A DNA stretch of 64,000 nt from Diplonema japonicum (GCA_964019335.1 OZ025735.1:158501-222500), one strand, 5' to 3'. Shown: positions 11,217 to 23,069, counted from the stretch's first letter. Notes: generated by a model from the sequence alone, not told the origin. Numbers and translations are program-made.

Positions 11217-13049
11217 ATGCAGCCAAGCTCCCCACGCACAACTGAAGACCCAGACCTTCAAAACCCACCCGCGTCTGTGACAGAAACAATGGTGACAAGC
11301 CAAGCGTCCTCAATGCTGCATGCATCGCAGCAAAGGGAGTTATTGGCACCTCCGTATAACCCGTACTTAACTACAGTGGGAGAAGGAGATGCTAGTGAGG
11401 GAACTGCCATGAATATGACGAGAGAAGAGCTGATTCAGGAAGAGGAGGAAGAGCCCGAGGAAGAAGAAGAAAGCGTTTTCTCCGGCCGCGACGAAATGGA
11501 GGTCCTTGAAAAGCACGTCCAATCGCTGCTCAACCCGCACGACACCAGGGACGTCCTGCTCCGTCTCGCAGGGTGTACAGTCCTCTCAATTCTTCTGATA
11601 GTCCTTATCGTGTCGGTGTCGGACTTATCAGACAAAAACGAAAGAATCAGGTCTGAAGGAACACGCGTCACTGTCGCTGCAACCTGTGCAACAAGATTAC
11701 CGGAACACATAGCCCCATCATGGGGGATTGATAAAAAACTCCACCCTGCACTGTCCGTCGACGTTGGTTTAGCTGACATCATAGCTCTGTCACCGTTCTT
11801 AACGTCAAACGCCGGTATTCTAAGCAGCGTGAAAGGGACATCCGAGCTTCCCCCGCTTCCTTCCAAAACTATCATAATCGCCTCAAGCGACCCAGCAAGG
11901 TCCGAAGTGGGGTTCGCTGTAAGCTCGCACGGTAATACCGGGTTTCAAAATCGGTACAGTTTCGCGTTGAACCACGATGACATCCTAGCCATACAAGCAC
12001 ATGGTGTCCAGCAGCATTCTGGTGAATGGGACGTTCTAGTGATTTTCACGCAGAACGGTACGTTGCAAGCGTCCACGGTGTCGATAAGATCAGACGGCAC
12101 ACTGAACGTGAACCAACCCGTGGTGTTCTTGGGTAAAGGAGCGGACGATTTCTTCTCCGCTGTGTACTTAAAGGAGCTTCCGTTACGGTACGTGGTTGTG
12201 GTGGGGGTGAACGGGGTGTGTGAGTACCATGTACTGGAGGCGTCGTCGACCAACCACCTGAGCGAGCTTTTCTCAAGGGTTTCAAGCCACGCATTGTGCG
12301 CGCAAGGAAACCGTGTGGAAACATCCCCGATAGGACCGGACGCGTTCATCATCCTTACAAACACTGTTGTTCTCCACACCACCGTCACCTCACAGTTCAT
12401 CGTTGAAAAGAACGGTGCGTCCGTGCAATGCGTAGACGGCTTGGTATCGCTAGTAACGGACACGGCAGCTGTAGTGGTCTGTTCCGATCTGCAAACGTAT
12501 TTGTTGGGGTTCGAGGGTGGGTTTTTGACGGTGTTGCCCGTGTTTAACAGCCCGCCTCAGGTCGGGTTCAAACCCGTTTCTCTGTACAAGATTTCCGCCC
12601 ATGAAGCCCTCGTTATAGGAAGGTTTCAAAAAGGCTCTTTTTATACAGCACATAAGATTTTCATCGACAGTGTTACAAACGGTGTGTTTGTCAGCGATAT
12701 TGTGCGGTTGGGGCTGCAAACCTCGCTTGTTTCAGTTGGTGTCCATGGGTCTGTGTTCGCGCTGTTGAACGGAGTCAGCGAGGAGCTTCATTTCTACCCC
12801 CTGACGTGGGTCGGTGGGCTTCGAACAGCCGGGGTGACCCTTCGTGCTTGTGAGGCGGGGGGCAACACAGACCTGATTGTCCAAGGGGTTTTAACAGCCC
12901 CCCCTCGAGACGCTGTTCTACCTGGATACCCTATCTTTGCTGACGGGAAAGGCTTGTTGACATCAGCAGTTCCCGAAGCGGCCTTGTACCGTGCACTTGG
13001 ACGATCCTTGTCTGACGAGGTGGTGTTCATCGACGTCGTCACACGGTGA
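11217..13049 (+). CDS. Single-pass membrane protein with large beta-rich ectodomain
   Basis: A 610-residue protein that I do not recognise. The N-terminal ~117 residues are polar and very acidic (QEEEEEPEEEEES) and contain no signal peptide. One hydrophobic segment, about residues 118-140 (GCTVLSILLIVLIVSVSDL), is followed by a ~470-residue region dominated by alternating hydrophobic/polar strands and regularly spaced Gly, Val and Asp, as in beta-propeller or beta-sandwich ectodomains. The topology suggests a type II membrane protein with a short cytosolic acidic tail and a lumenal or surface C-terminal domain. Several NxS/T sequons occur (for example NGT near residue 280). The ATG follows an A-run directly. 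No intron is needed, and no catalytic motif is visible. Confidence 0.7.
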   Translation: MQPSSPRTTEDPDLQNPPASVTETMVTSQASSMLHASQQRELLAPPYNPYLTTVGEGDASEGTAMNMTREELIQEEEEEPEEEEESVFSGRDEMEVLEKHVQSLLNPHDTRDVLLRLAGCTVLSILLIVLIVSVSDLSDKNERIRSEGTRVTVAATCATRLPEHIAPSWGIDKKLHPALSVDVGLADIIALSPFLTSNAGILSSVKGTSELPPLPSKTIIIASSDPARSEVGFAVSSHGNTGFQNRYSFALNHDDILAIQAHGVQQHSGEWDVLVIFTQNGTLQASTVSIRSDGTLNVNQPVVFLGKGADDFFSAVYLKELPLRYVVVVGVNGVCEYHVLEASSTNHLSELFSRVSSHALCAQGNRVETSPIGPDAFIILTNTVVLHTTVTSQFIVEKNGASVQCVDGLVSLVTDTAAVVVCSDLQTYLLGFEGGFLTVLPVFNSPPQVGFKPVSLYKISAHEALVIGRFQKGSFYTAHKIFIDSVTNGVFVSDIVRLGLQTSLVSVGVHGSVFALLNGVSEELHFYPLTWVGGLRTAGVTLRACEAGGNTDLIVQGVLTAPPRDAVLPGYPIFADGKGLLTSAVPEAALYRALGRSLSDEVVFIDVVTR

Positions 13050-13444
13050 GCAGAAAGAAAAAAAAAAAAAATACTTTTTGTTTTTTCCTTTTTTTTTTGA
13101 AAACTGTATGCATTTTTTTCCCCCACCTTCCTCTGCCTTGTTTGTGTGCCGGGTCGAGGGGGGAGGTGGACGGTCCTCATTTGGGACTTTTTCTCGTTTT
13201 TTTACTCTATCTATTATTTACACTAATCGGAATACAACACGTTATAACACCACCCCCCCCCCTTTTTTTTTCCCCGAAACGAAACGATAAAAAAAGAAAA
13301 TATCTGTGTGCAAAAAAAAAAGGGGGGAGAAAAAAAACCTTGGTGTGTCGAGTTGTTGTATCTTCCTCCCTCTCCCTCCCTGTTTTTTTTTTTTCTTCTT
13401 CCAAATCCCTCTCAAAAAAAAAAAAAAAAAAAAAGGGGGGGGAA
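13050..13444. other. Intergenic low-complexity spacer
   Basis: No gene seen. Pyrimidine-rich tracts alternate with A-runs, ending with an A-run at about 13414-13434 and a short G-run before the next ATG. Confidence 0.7.
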
Positions 13445-16400
13445 ATGTCGAGAAGAAGAGATTGGGGTGCGGGAGAGTTCGGGACGTCCTCTACCGTTGC
13501 AGGGGCAACAAGAGAATCTGAAGGGGAGATCAGCGGTTGGCATGTATGCGAAAATGGCGTTCCGATGGGCTCTGACAACCATGTGAACGAAGCGCTCTTC
13601 GCTCTCAGCAACGGCTATATTGGGATACGAGGCACCTTCGAGGAAGGCTACGACGGCCCCAAAGACGCCAAGGGCAACGTTCCTTCAGAACAAGGCATCT
13701 TCATCAACGGATTCTACGAAGGCCACGTAATCAAGTACCCTGAGGTCGGCTACGGCCAAGCCGAGACCGACAGCGTCATGCTCAACGTCATCAACTCCAA
13801 GATTATCACGATGACGGTTGACGGCGAACCCTTCTCAATGTGGGGAAAAGGATCTTTAACCGACTACCACCGTGAACTGAACCTCCAAGAGGGCACGCTA
13901 ACAAGAAGCTTGACATGGTCATCTCCAGCGGGCAAAAAAGTCCGCTTGGAGACAACAAGAGTCGTACCGTTGAAGGAAACCCGCAAACATATTTTCTTCC
14001 AAGAGTACAATGTGACTCCCTTGTCTGATGACATTAAGGAAATCACGATTTCATCTGACATGGATGGGCAGGTCACGAACAAACCGCAGTCGAAGGATCC
14101 TCGTGTGGGTGCGGGGTTCTCGGGGCAGGTTCTGAAAATGGTGGAGAGGAAGTGTGAAGACGGTGATTTTTCATACATTAAATCGCAAACATCATTCTCC
14201 GAACTGGATATGATCTGCGCCATGTCGAACAAGTGCAACGTGGATGGGGTTCCAACAACACCTGAATGCAAGCTTGTCGACGCACAAAAGATTTCACACA
14301 AGTTCACCATCGTCAACCCCTCCAAGGACAAGCCTATTAAACTCACAAAGATCGTTTCCTACGCCACCACGCAAGGGTTAAACGGTTCGGGGCACTCTGT
14401 CGACGATTTAATCCCAGTGGCGAAAACTCACCTCGACGCCGCTATCAAATCAGGTGTCGCGCACCTCAAAACCGAACAAATAGAATTCCTCGCGGATTTC
14501 TACGACTCCGGCGACATTGTGATCGAAGGAGACGATCTCCTTCAGCAAGGGATGCGGTTCAACATATTCCACCTTGTCCAAGCCGTGGGTCGAGATGGTA
14601 TGACCAACATAGGCGCAAAAGGTATAACCGGTGAGGGCTACTGCGGGCATTACTTCTGGGACACTGAAATCTACATTCTCCCGTTTTTCCTATACACGAA
14701 ACCAGAAATCGCCAGGAAACTTGTCTCGTTCCGCGTCTCGACTCTCGACAAAGCAAGAGAGCGTGCGAAACAACTGGGCGGGATCAACAAGGGCGCTCTG
14801 TACCCGTGGAGGACAATTCATGGGGAAGAATGCAGCTCGTACTTCCCGGCTGGAACCGCTCAGCTTCATATCAACGCTGATATTGCGTGGGCGTTCAAAC
14901 ACTACTTCGAGGCCACGAACGACACTGAACTTCTCATCAATGGTGGGGCTGAAATGCTGTTTGAAATGGCAAGATTTTGGTTAGAGTACGGATCATGGTC
15001 ACCAGGCGGGCACTTCCAACTCCACTGTGTAACTGGACCCGACGAGTACACCGCACTTGTCAACAACAACTACTACACCAACGTCATGGTGCAGGATGCC
15101 CTGAACTACGCGGTCAACACAGCGGAGCTTTTAAAACACGAGCATGCTGAGGAGTACAAATTGCTTTGCGAGAAGATCGGTCTTACCAATGACGAGCTCA
15201 CCGCAATGCAAGAAGCCGCTGACAAAATGTTCCTTCCTTACGATAAGTTCATCGGTGTCCACCCGCAAGACGATTCGTTCCTTCAAAAGAAGGAATGGGA
15301 CTTTGAAAACACGCCCCACGACAAGTACCCATTATTGCTCCACTTCCACTACCTGATCATCTATAAGTACAAGGTTATCAAACAGGCGGATCTTGTACTG
15401 GCGTTGCTTCTTCAAGGACAACAGTTCACCGACAAGGAAAAGAAACTAAACTTCGACTACTACGAACCATTAACGACACACGACAGCAGCCTGTCCACCG
15501 CAGTGTACTCTGTCATGGCTGCCGAGATCGGTTACTACCAAAAGGCGTACAACTACTTCAAATGCACGGCGAGAATGGATCTTGACAACATCCACCACAA
15601 CTCTCAAAACGGTATACACACCGCCTGCATGGCGGGGACATGGATGTGCGTTGTAAGAGGCTTTGCCGGGTACAGAATCTACAAGGGCGTCATGCATCTA
15701 AACCCGTACCTCCCCCAAGAATGGAACGGATACAAATTCTGCCTGTCCTACCACGGGGCTGTCCTCGAGGTCCGCGTCAACAAGAGAAGCGTTGTGTACA
15801 CTTGCAAAAAAGGTGCCAGGGTTAACTTCGTGCACGCGAACACGCAGAAGGTGTACCTTAAGGAGGGCAAGTCGAAGGAGTTGTACTTGAAGGACAAGTT
15901 TGAAGATCTGACATCGTTGAACTTCGATTCAGTCGTTATTGACATCGATGCCGCCATCCCGAAGATCCAAAGAGCGCACTACGAGTCATGGCACGAGGTC
16001 CTGTTGGGGCTGAACCTCGGCACAGAGTTCACCGTTTGCGACTACAAAAAATTCCTGATGAACCAGATCGGAACCCACAGATACGCCGGTTTGGAGCTGT
16101 ACCTTAACGAACAAGGTGTTACCATACCGTTTGGAAAGTCTCACGACGCACCAGGAACGCAGAGCCTGTGGGCTCTCGGGAACAAAAAGACAGAGGTTAT
16201 GAAGCGCATGATGGACGAAGACCCCCCTTCGGCATCCTCCACAATGGTGAAATTCGTCAAAGATCTCAAAAACGAGGGCATCAAGGTTGGGCTTGTTTCC
16301 TACAGCAAGTCCGGCGAGAAGATGATCACGCACAGCGGTCTCAAGAGGTACGTTGATGCGTACATCACAGGGAAGGACATGGGTGTGCTCGGGCTTCGTG

Positions 16401-16929
16401 GGAAGCCTCATATGGACATGTACCACCGTGTTGTCGAGCAGCTCTTCACAGACCCCAAGCGCTGCGTTGTGATCATTGACGACCCTATTGGTTTTGATCC
16501 CGAACAGATCGCCAGGTTCAAGTACAGTATCAGCTACCCTGTTACTTCGTTTGAACTGCAGGTTTGTGCGAGCGGGAAAGAATTTAAAAAAAAAAAAAAA
16601 AAAATTAAAAAAATCCAGACCGTTTGCGATCTCGACGAGCTTGAGCACGAACACCTGCACATGGGCATCTCTCGGGTCATCAAGGACCCCAGTGCCCCGC
16701 TCAATTCTGAAATAATCGACGATTGGGTGTTGGGGGTATGAATTACATAAAATATTTAAAAAAAAAAAAAAAACAGAGCGAGCCGTACGACATGAGGATT
16801 GCAAGGATCAAGAACGAGTGTCTTCGAAGAGTATGTTTTCAAGAATCCAAAAAGAAAAAAAGAAGAGAGAAGAGGGTGGGTGGGGTGGGGGGGGAACAGA
16901 AGAGAGAGAGAGAAAGAGAGAGAGTTTGA
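13445..16929 (+). CDS. GH65 disaccharide phosphorylase fused to beta-phosphoglucomutase-like HAD domain (trehalose phosphorylase-like)
   Basis: Exons are 13445-16561, 16619-16735 and 16777-16929; both introns (57 and 41 nt) are phase 0. The product is about 1128 residues. Residues 1-810 form a GH65 phosphorylase: N-terminal beta-sandwich, the YFWDTEIY segment near 403 and the catalytic-acid motif TGPDEYT with Glu534. Residues about 828-1060 are a HAD domain with a DxD nucleophile motif (VVIDIDAAIP, Asp833), LVSYSKS, the Lys of RGKPHMDMY near 986 and IIDDPIGFD near 1011. GH65 enzymes split trehalose, maltose or kojibiose with phosphate to glucose and beta-glucose-1-phosphate, which a beta-PGM converts to glucose-6-phosphate, so the fusion would channel the product. 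Euglenozoan trehalose phosphorylases have such a fusion (established knowledge). The first intron is a multiple of three with no stop. The Arg/Lys/Gly/Glu-rich last ~30 residues are doubtful. Confidence 0.85.
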
Positions 16930-16969
16930 TATTTTTTTTTTCTTCTAAAGCTCGGGGGAAATAACTATT

Positions 16970-17120
16970 TATTAAATGAAAAATAAGAATGCATTATTTC
17001 ACGCGTGGCCAGGGGGTTTAACGAGTAGGGATCTTACTTCACGAGCGAAGCGAGTGTAGTAATAATTTCGAGTTAAACCCGCCACCACAAGTGAAATAAT
17101 GCACTTATTTCATTTAATAT
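16970..17120. repeat. Foldback (hairpin) element, copy A
   Basis: A ~150-bp inverted repeat with arms reading TATTAAAT...GCATTATTTCACGCGTGG on the left and CCACAAGTGAAATAATGC...ATTTAATA on the right. The inner stem GGGTTTAAC pairs with GTTAAACCC, and the centre reads CACGAGCGAAGCGAGTG. Copy B at 33215-33350 has the same ends and centre but a different inner stem that is still self-complementary. No ORF. It resembles a MITE or foldback element. Confidence 0.8.
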
Positions 17121-17146
17121 GTTGTTTTATTTAATTTATTTAATAA

Positions 17147-17380
17147 GAGCCGGGTTTGAAAGGGTGGGTAGTTACAGGTGCAGGGTACAGGTTACAAGAA
17201 ATCAAAAAACTATGTGCATCGCTAGAGGTGCATGTATGGTAGAATGCGGGGCCCCACTTGCAGAATCTTGGTTCTGGGAATGGGTTGCCTTATTTCTCTA
17301 TAAACTGGGAGTGAAAATAAAGTTGAGCGTGATATAAAGTGAAATATTATTTTTCACTCCCACCCTTGAAAACCCGGCTC
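17147..17380. repeat. Second foldback element next to copy A
   Basis: GAGCCGGGTTTGAAAGGGTGGG (17147-17168) is matched in inverse by CCCACCCTTGAAAACCCGGCTC (17359-17380). An inner pair, GGGAGTGAAAATAA near 17308 and TTATTTTTCACTCCC near 17347, nests inside. The interior has no protein signal. Confidence 0.75.
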
Positions 17381-17393
17381 GAATTAAATTTTG

Positions 17394-17424
<31 letters not shown>

Positions 17425-18640
17425 GTAGTGGAAGCATGCCATGCACAAGGCAGTTGCGGTATCCCGGTTGCTGGGTGTACACCCCCATGAATGTCATGTT
17501 GATGCACAATAAATGACAAAAAAAAAAAAAAAAAAAAAGAAAAGAAAAACGACCCTCGAGTACTCATGCTAATTGAGACCCGAGAGGAGGGGGGAACAAA
17601 AGGGGAGATATAGAACAAAAAAGAAATGAAAATAAACTCCGCCTTTTGTTTTTTTTTTTTTTTTTTGTTTGCTTCTTTATTAAATGCAATGCTATCAGGC
17701 TGGCCCAAAGTGGTGAGGAGAAGATGATGAAGAAGAAAAAGAAGGGGTGGGAGGCCAAAAACACCGCAATACCGCCGATACGCCGCTTTAAGAAGTCTTA
17801 TAATTTTGTACGTCCATTTAGATGACCTTCCTCTCCCCTTCTCTCTCCTCTGTATCTCTCTATGACACCCACCTCTATCTTCCTCTTGAAGAAGAACACG
17901 AACTAGCCCTTGTTACCCTTTGAAAAGTACCACACACACAGACATCCAGCAAAATCATGCAACTTCGGCAATAATGCAGCCACTGAGGCAACCTTCGCGC
18001 GGCAAAAGCGAGCTTATCCTCTGATTCCCCGGGGTGTTGCCAAGCGCCGGTGGGGGCTCGCCGTCTCTACGTTAAACATGCTGTTGTGAACATAAAAAGG
18101 AAGACCCCCTCCTCTTTTTTTTTAAAAAGGTTTTTTTTTTTTTACACCTTTTCCCCCACACAACCCCCTTTTCTTTATTCTCTTTTTTTTTAAATGCGTG
18201 CGTGTATTTGATAGATAAGGGAAGCGAAGCAGAGTGGAAAAAAAAAAAAAAAAAAAAAAAGAGATCTGTTTCACGATACCTCTCTTAAATGCATACCCGA
18301 AGAAGAAAAAAAAAAAGAAGTGAAAAACTGAGCAGAAGACAGGGAGGGAGAGGGAGAGTTTTTTTTTTTTTTTTTTTCCCCGGCAACTTTTATTTTTCTC
18401 TTCTTACTGGCTTCTTTTCTTGGAGATGTACCACCACAACGTATTCCTTTTTTTTTTAAAAAAAGAATTTACTTCTTAATTGCTCCAAGGGGAAGAAAAA
18501 AGGGAACACCTCCCCATCCCCCTCTCCCGAATCCCCTACATACCTTCCACCCCCCCCTATTTTTTATGGTTAATCACTGTTTCAAAAAAAAACTTTTTAA
18601 AAAAAAGGAGGGTGTGGGGAGGGGTGTTCAAAAAAAAAAA
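17381..18640. other. Intergenic, no gene recognised
   Basis: Positions 17430-17510 and about 17750-18080 have normal composition, including the self-complementary GGGTGTACACCC near 17484 and GC-rich pieces near 17995-18060. I see no tRNA, 5S, snRNA or spliced-leader pattern. The rest is A/T homopolymer and pyrimidine tracts, ending in an A-run before the PLRG1 start. Confidence 0.5.
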
Positions 18641-20238
18641 ATGTCAACTAGCGTTGATAAACGGCCCAGAGAGGAAGGGAACGATGAAGCGGCGAAAAAA
18701 ATAAAAACAGAGGAGCTGGCGGAGCTCGCAAGGAGGAACGCGATGCAGGCGAAACTGATGTTTTTGAACAACTACGGGGCGGGGATGCAGGATGACGCTG
18801 ATATAAAGAAACAAGGCCTGAGCGTGAAGCTAAGAAGAGGGTTTGCAACAAGAAAAAAAAAAAAAAAAAAAACCAAAACCACAAAACAGATACGCATCAA
18901 CATCAACCGGCTCCAAACCCCTCATCACCGAGCAGGTCGGGGCCAAAAAAGCCGACCTGAAAATGTTAAAGGGCGGACCCGATGCAGAAAAACCAGCCTC
19001 CTGCGCCCTCCCGAAACCAACCGGGGACGGCCAGCTCATCGTAAGCGGCGACAAGCAAAAAGCAGAGGAGATTAAAAAACAACAAGAAAGAGAGGCCAGA
19101 AGAGCATCAAAGGACCTCGTCGTCTTGCCAATGTCAGGGAAGGAACTCCGAGCCATGCACGACAAGAGCACACCAAAACCACAATGGCACGCACCGTGGA
19201 AGATACATAAGGTATTTTTTTTTTTTTTTCCCCCCCAAAAAAAAAAGGTTCTCCCCGGCCATCTCGGGTGGGTCCGTTGCGTAGCAGTGGACCATTCCAA
19301 CGAATGGTTCGCGACTGCAGGTGCGGATCGTACCCTTAAGATTTGGGATCTCGCAAGCGGGGTTTTGAAGCTGACCCTCACAGGACATATCAGCACCATC
19401 CGGTCCATGGCTATCTCCGCTCGCTCACCCTACCTCTTCACATGTGGTGAAGACGGGAAAGTTATATGCTGGGACCTTGAATACAACAAGGCAGTTCGAA
19501 ACTACCACGGCCATCTCAACGGAGTCTACAGCATGACACTACACGGCAAGCTCGATGTCCTAGCCACAGGCGGTCGCGACGCCTCTGTGAGGTTGTGGGA
19601 CATCCGATCCCGTGCTGAGATTCACTGCATGACTGGGCATCAGGGTGCGGTTCATACACTCACAGCACCTCCTGACCCAATGATCATTTCTGGGAGCCAG
19701 GACACCCAGATTAGAATGTGGGACATTGCAGAGGGCCGTACAGTCTCCACACTAACCCATCACAAAAAGGGAGTCCGTGCTCTTACATACCACCCCGAGG
19801 AGTACACGTTTGCCTCTGGTGCGAGGGATAACATTAAGAAGTGGAGGTCGCCCAGAGGGGAGTTTTTGAATAACTTCTCCGGGCATGAGTCGATAGTGAA
19901 CACACTGTCCGTGAACAGGGACAACGTAACGGTTTCGGGTGGGGACGATGGTTACCTTCACTTCTGGGACTGGAAAACAGGGCACAATTTCCAAAAGATG
20001 AAGACGATTGCACAACCAGGGTCTCTTGAGGTATTTTTTGAAGGGGGTGGGGGAGGGAAAAAAATTATTTTTTTTTTAGGCTGAAACTGCGATCCTTTGT
20101 TCCGCCTTCGACCATTCCGGCTCGCGGCTTATCACTGGCGAGGCCGACAAATCCATCAAAATCTGGAAGGAAGACGAAACTGCTACAGAGGAGACACACC
20201 CGCTTGACTGGGTACCGCAAAAACGGAAATTTTTCTGA
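18641..20238 (+). CDS. PLRG1: PLRG1/PRL1/Prp46-type WD40 splicing factor, four exons
   Basis: Exons are 18641-18840, 18890-19211, 19248-20030 and 20080-20238, with introns of 49, 36 and 49 nt (phases 2, 0, 0). The product is 487 residues. After a charged N-terminus, seven WD40 repeats start at [20 protein letters not shown]. The family-specific wording is clear: [58 protein letters not shown]-like [37 protein letters not shown] and the terminal [16 protein letters not shown]. This is the PLRG1 (metazoa), PRL1 (plants), Prp46 (yeast) core subunit of the Prp19/NTC complex, needed for catalytic activation of the spliceosome in the nucleus. Its presence fits a genome with active cis and probably trans splicing. 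The last exon completes the final blade only after splicing. The ATG follows an A-run. Confidence 0.92.
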
Positions 20239-20485
20239 TTTCCGTAAGAAAAAAAAAAAAAAAGAAAGAAAGAACCAAAAAAAAAAAAAATAATTCTGTT
20301 GTTGATTCCGCAACGCTACATCAAGAAGAAAAAAAGGGGGGGAGATGAAAAAGGAGAAAAAAAAAAAAGGAAAAAAAATTAGGAAGTGTGTTGTGTTTTC
20401 TATTTTTTTTTTTCTTTGACACATTTATAGTTTTTTCTTCTTTTATTTAACCGTCCACAGGAGGGGAGGGGCAGGGGAGGAGAAG

Positions 20486-20518
<33 letters not shown>

Positions 20519-20525
20519 ACTCAAC

Positions 20526-23069
20526 ATGACAGAGCTGACGGGCACGTACACAGAATACTGCCAAGAAGCTGGTGTGAAGCCCTCAAAAGATGTCATTGCC
20601 CTGATCAAAGGACAGTACCCAGAGGAGATTATGGAACTGGATTTTTCACGTGTGTATATAGCAAGGAAAATGGTAACAGTGATCGGAAAACTAGTCGAAG
20701 CATGCAGGAACCTAGAGAGGCTGAACCTCAAAGGGTGCCAGATGGAAAACAACGAATTACAACTCCTGGATTCGACACTGAGAAAACACGGGGGGATTAA
20801 GGAAATAATCCTTGACGAAACAGGCCTTTCCTTAGCGGGAGGAAAGATGCTCTTAGAGCTCTGCAAGATGAACCCCACAGTAAAATCGATCTCACTCAGA
20901 AAAACGTTCATTTCCACCGAATACCAAAACAGAATAAACCTGCAGCTGTCGTTGAACAACTGCAAGGAAATCGACATGAAAGATCTATCCTTCGCCATGA
21001 CGACAGCGCAGAGACCGGATGACGAAGAGTGGGATCTCTCGTCCGATCTTGGCGACGCGATACAGCACTCGGAACAACCAAACGCCGTAACCGATTATGA
21101 CGACGATTTCCCCATAGAAGCACCCACCCGAGCCAGCTCGTCCGTTTCAGATTTAAACAGTAAAAACCTCCCGGTTCAAAACATGCACACTGTTTCAAGT
21201 AAACTCTTCAATACGACCGAACAATGGACAGACCCGGCATTCCCGCCTTCTCCATCTTCATTGATCACATCCGGCGGGGTAAAAGCCCGCGAGACAGCAT
21301 GCTCCGGAATCGGTTGGGTCCGGGGACATGCTTGTTCCCCCACCCCGCGAATTTTCACCAATCAGAACAACCCATCTCCTCCGAAACAAAGCAGATCCTT
21401 CTGGGCAACGAACTGGCTTAGAAATTCAATGCTTGCGTTGCAACGGCACCCGTATCTACTCACAAAACTGTTTTTGAAAGCAAACCCCGATATCGGCGCG
21501 TACGAGATCCAAATTTGCAAGTCCGGAACATGGCACAGAGTGATGATTGACGATTGGCTTCCATGCGATAAACACGGCAATTTGATGGGAATGGTAGCCG
21601 AGGACCCCAACGAGCTTTGGGTCTCGCTTCTTGAAAAAGCCTTTGCAAAGCTGCATGGCGGCTACGATCTCCTTGAAAACGGGTCCAGCGTGCTTGGCCT
21701 ATCCGACCTTACAGGAGGTATAACACACAATATATTTATCCGGGACCACACCAGGGCCAAGGAAGTCGTAGTAGATTCATCATATTGGGAAACCCTTCGA
21801 GGGTACAACCGCAACGGGTGGCTTTTAACCGCAGCATGCAAGACACATCAATCCGTAGAAGTCTTAGCTCTGGAGGAATCGGGCATTGCTGCAAATCGTC
21901 ATTACGAGATACTTAACTTGACAGAGGTAACCGGCTGGAAGCTGGTGTTACTTTACACGCCGTACGAGGAGGATGTGCAGTCGGAAGGATCCGTGTGGAT
22001 AGGCGATGACTGGGTTCGGAAGCAACCCGAGGTTCAGTACAAGGAATTGTTCGTGAAGCTCAGCGAGCCTGCAGACGTCCGGCGGGAGGCGAAACGCTGG
22101 ATAACATTTGAAAACTTCGCCATTTTCTTCAACAAAGTGTACATATGCCGCTGCGAAACAGCCTCTACACTAAGATACCAGTACAGAACCGAGCGTATTC
22201 TGTCACGATGGCAGCTGTCCACTGCAGGTGGGAAGCTCACCAGTCAGTATTTCTCAGAAAACCCTTGCTGGTGCCTGCGTGTGAAGGAAAAAAACACACC
22301 GATTTTAATGCAATTGTCAGTCTCGGACCCTAAGCTATCTAAAAAGGAAATACCCGGGCGGATCGGGTTGTACGTGTTTCGCAGCCCGAACCCTGACAGA
22401 AAGAAACGCTACTGGGACCAGTCCGACTGCGTTGTGATGGCAAATTTTGCAAAGTACCGAGACATCTGCACCGAAGTGCTGTGCCAGCCTTGTATCAACT
22501 ATTTCGTTGTCCCTTGCATGGAAAAGCCAGGTGTTTATTCACCATTCCAGCTTACCTTCACATCAGCCCATACATACTGTACACACGAAGTGTTGTCTAA
22601 GGAGACTGAGTTTATTTGTAAGTCGGCGTGGAAGGGTCTTGCTGCAGGGGGGCGAACGACCGGATCAGCTTCATGGAGGAACAACCCACAGTTCTCCTTA
22701 AGGGTGTCCGAGCCCGGCTCATTCGGATTTATCTTGCATCAAAAGCCGGAAAAACCTGAAAATATCTTCTTTATCTCGTTTACAGTGTACAAGACCAACG
22801 GGGAGCGAATTACCGAACATTCGTATGGGGGGGAGGGAAGGGGGGGGATATAAAAAACAATACACATCCACAGCCCTGAAAACAAAATCGTTTCGCCAGA
22901 CTTCGTGCCGTACCCTACCGTTTTCACGGAGTGCGACCTCCTTGAGGGCGCCTACACCATCATCCCCATGACCTGGTCTCCAGGGGAAGAAACGGCTTTC
23001 GAGCTGTCCGTGTTTACCAGCTGCAAGGCTGCACTCGCACCGCTACCATCTCTTCTTACGCAGGGATGA
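20526..23069 (+). CDS. Calpain-like protein with LRR-like N-terminus and degenerate catalytic triad, two exons
   Basis: Exons are 20526-22822 and 22874-23069 (intron 51 nt, phase 2), giving 830 residues. Residues about 35-140 show leucine-rich-repeat wording (LERLNLKGCQMENNELQLLD, IKEIILDETGLSLAGGKMLL). A calpain-type CysPc region follows: YLLTKLF, VMIDDWLPCDKHGNL, EDPNELWVSLLEKAFAKLHG and GLSDLTGGITHNI are unmistakable. By eye the usual catalytic Cys of the DCWFL motif corresponds to N296 in TNWL, the His motif GHAY to NRHY (457-460), and the Asn of RNPWG to T478 in YTPY. All three active-site positions therefore look lost or shifted. Two C2-like/domain-III sandwiches follow, the last completed by exon 2. 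Kinetoplastids also have many catalytically dead calpain-like proteins. It is probably a structural or membrane-cytoskeleton protein, not a protease. Confidence 0.83.

Noticed and set aside
15986-16804. 272-residue minus-strand ORF opposite the GH65/HAD gene
   Set aside because: Shadow of the conserved HAD domain on the + strand; includes the translated homopolymer of an intron.
17430-18100. Possible tRNA, 5S or snRNA genes in GC-normal spacer pieces
   Set aside because: No A/B box pair, cloverleaf, Sm site or known snRNA core could be seen.
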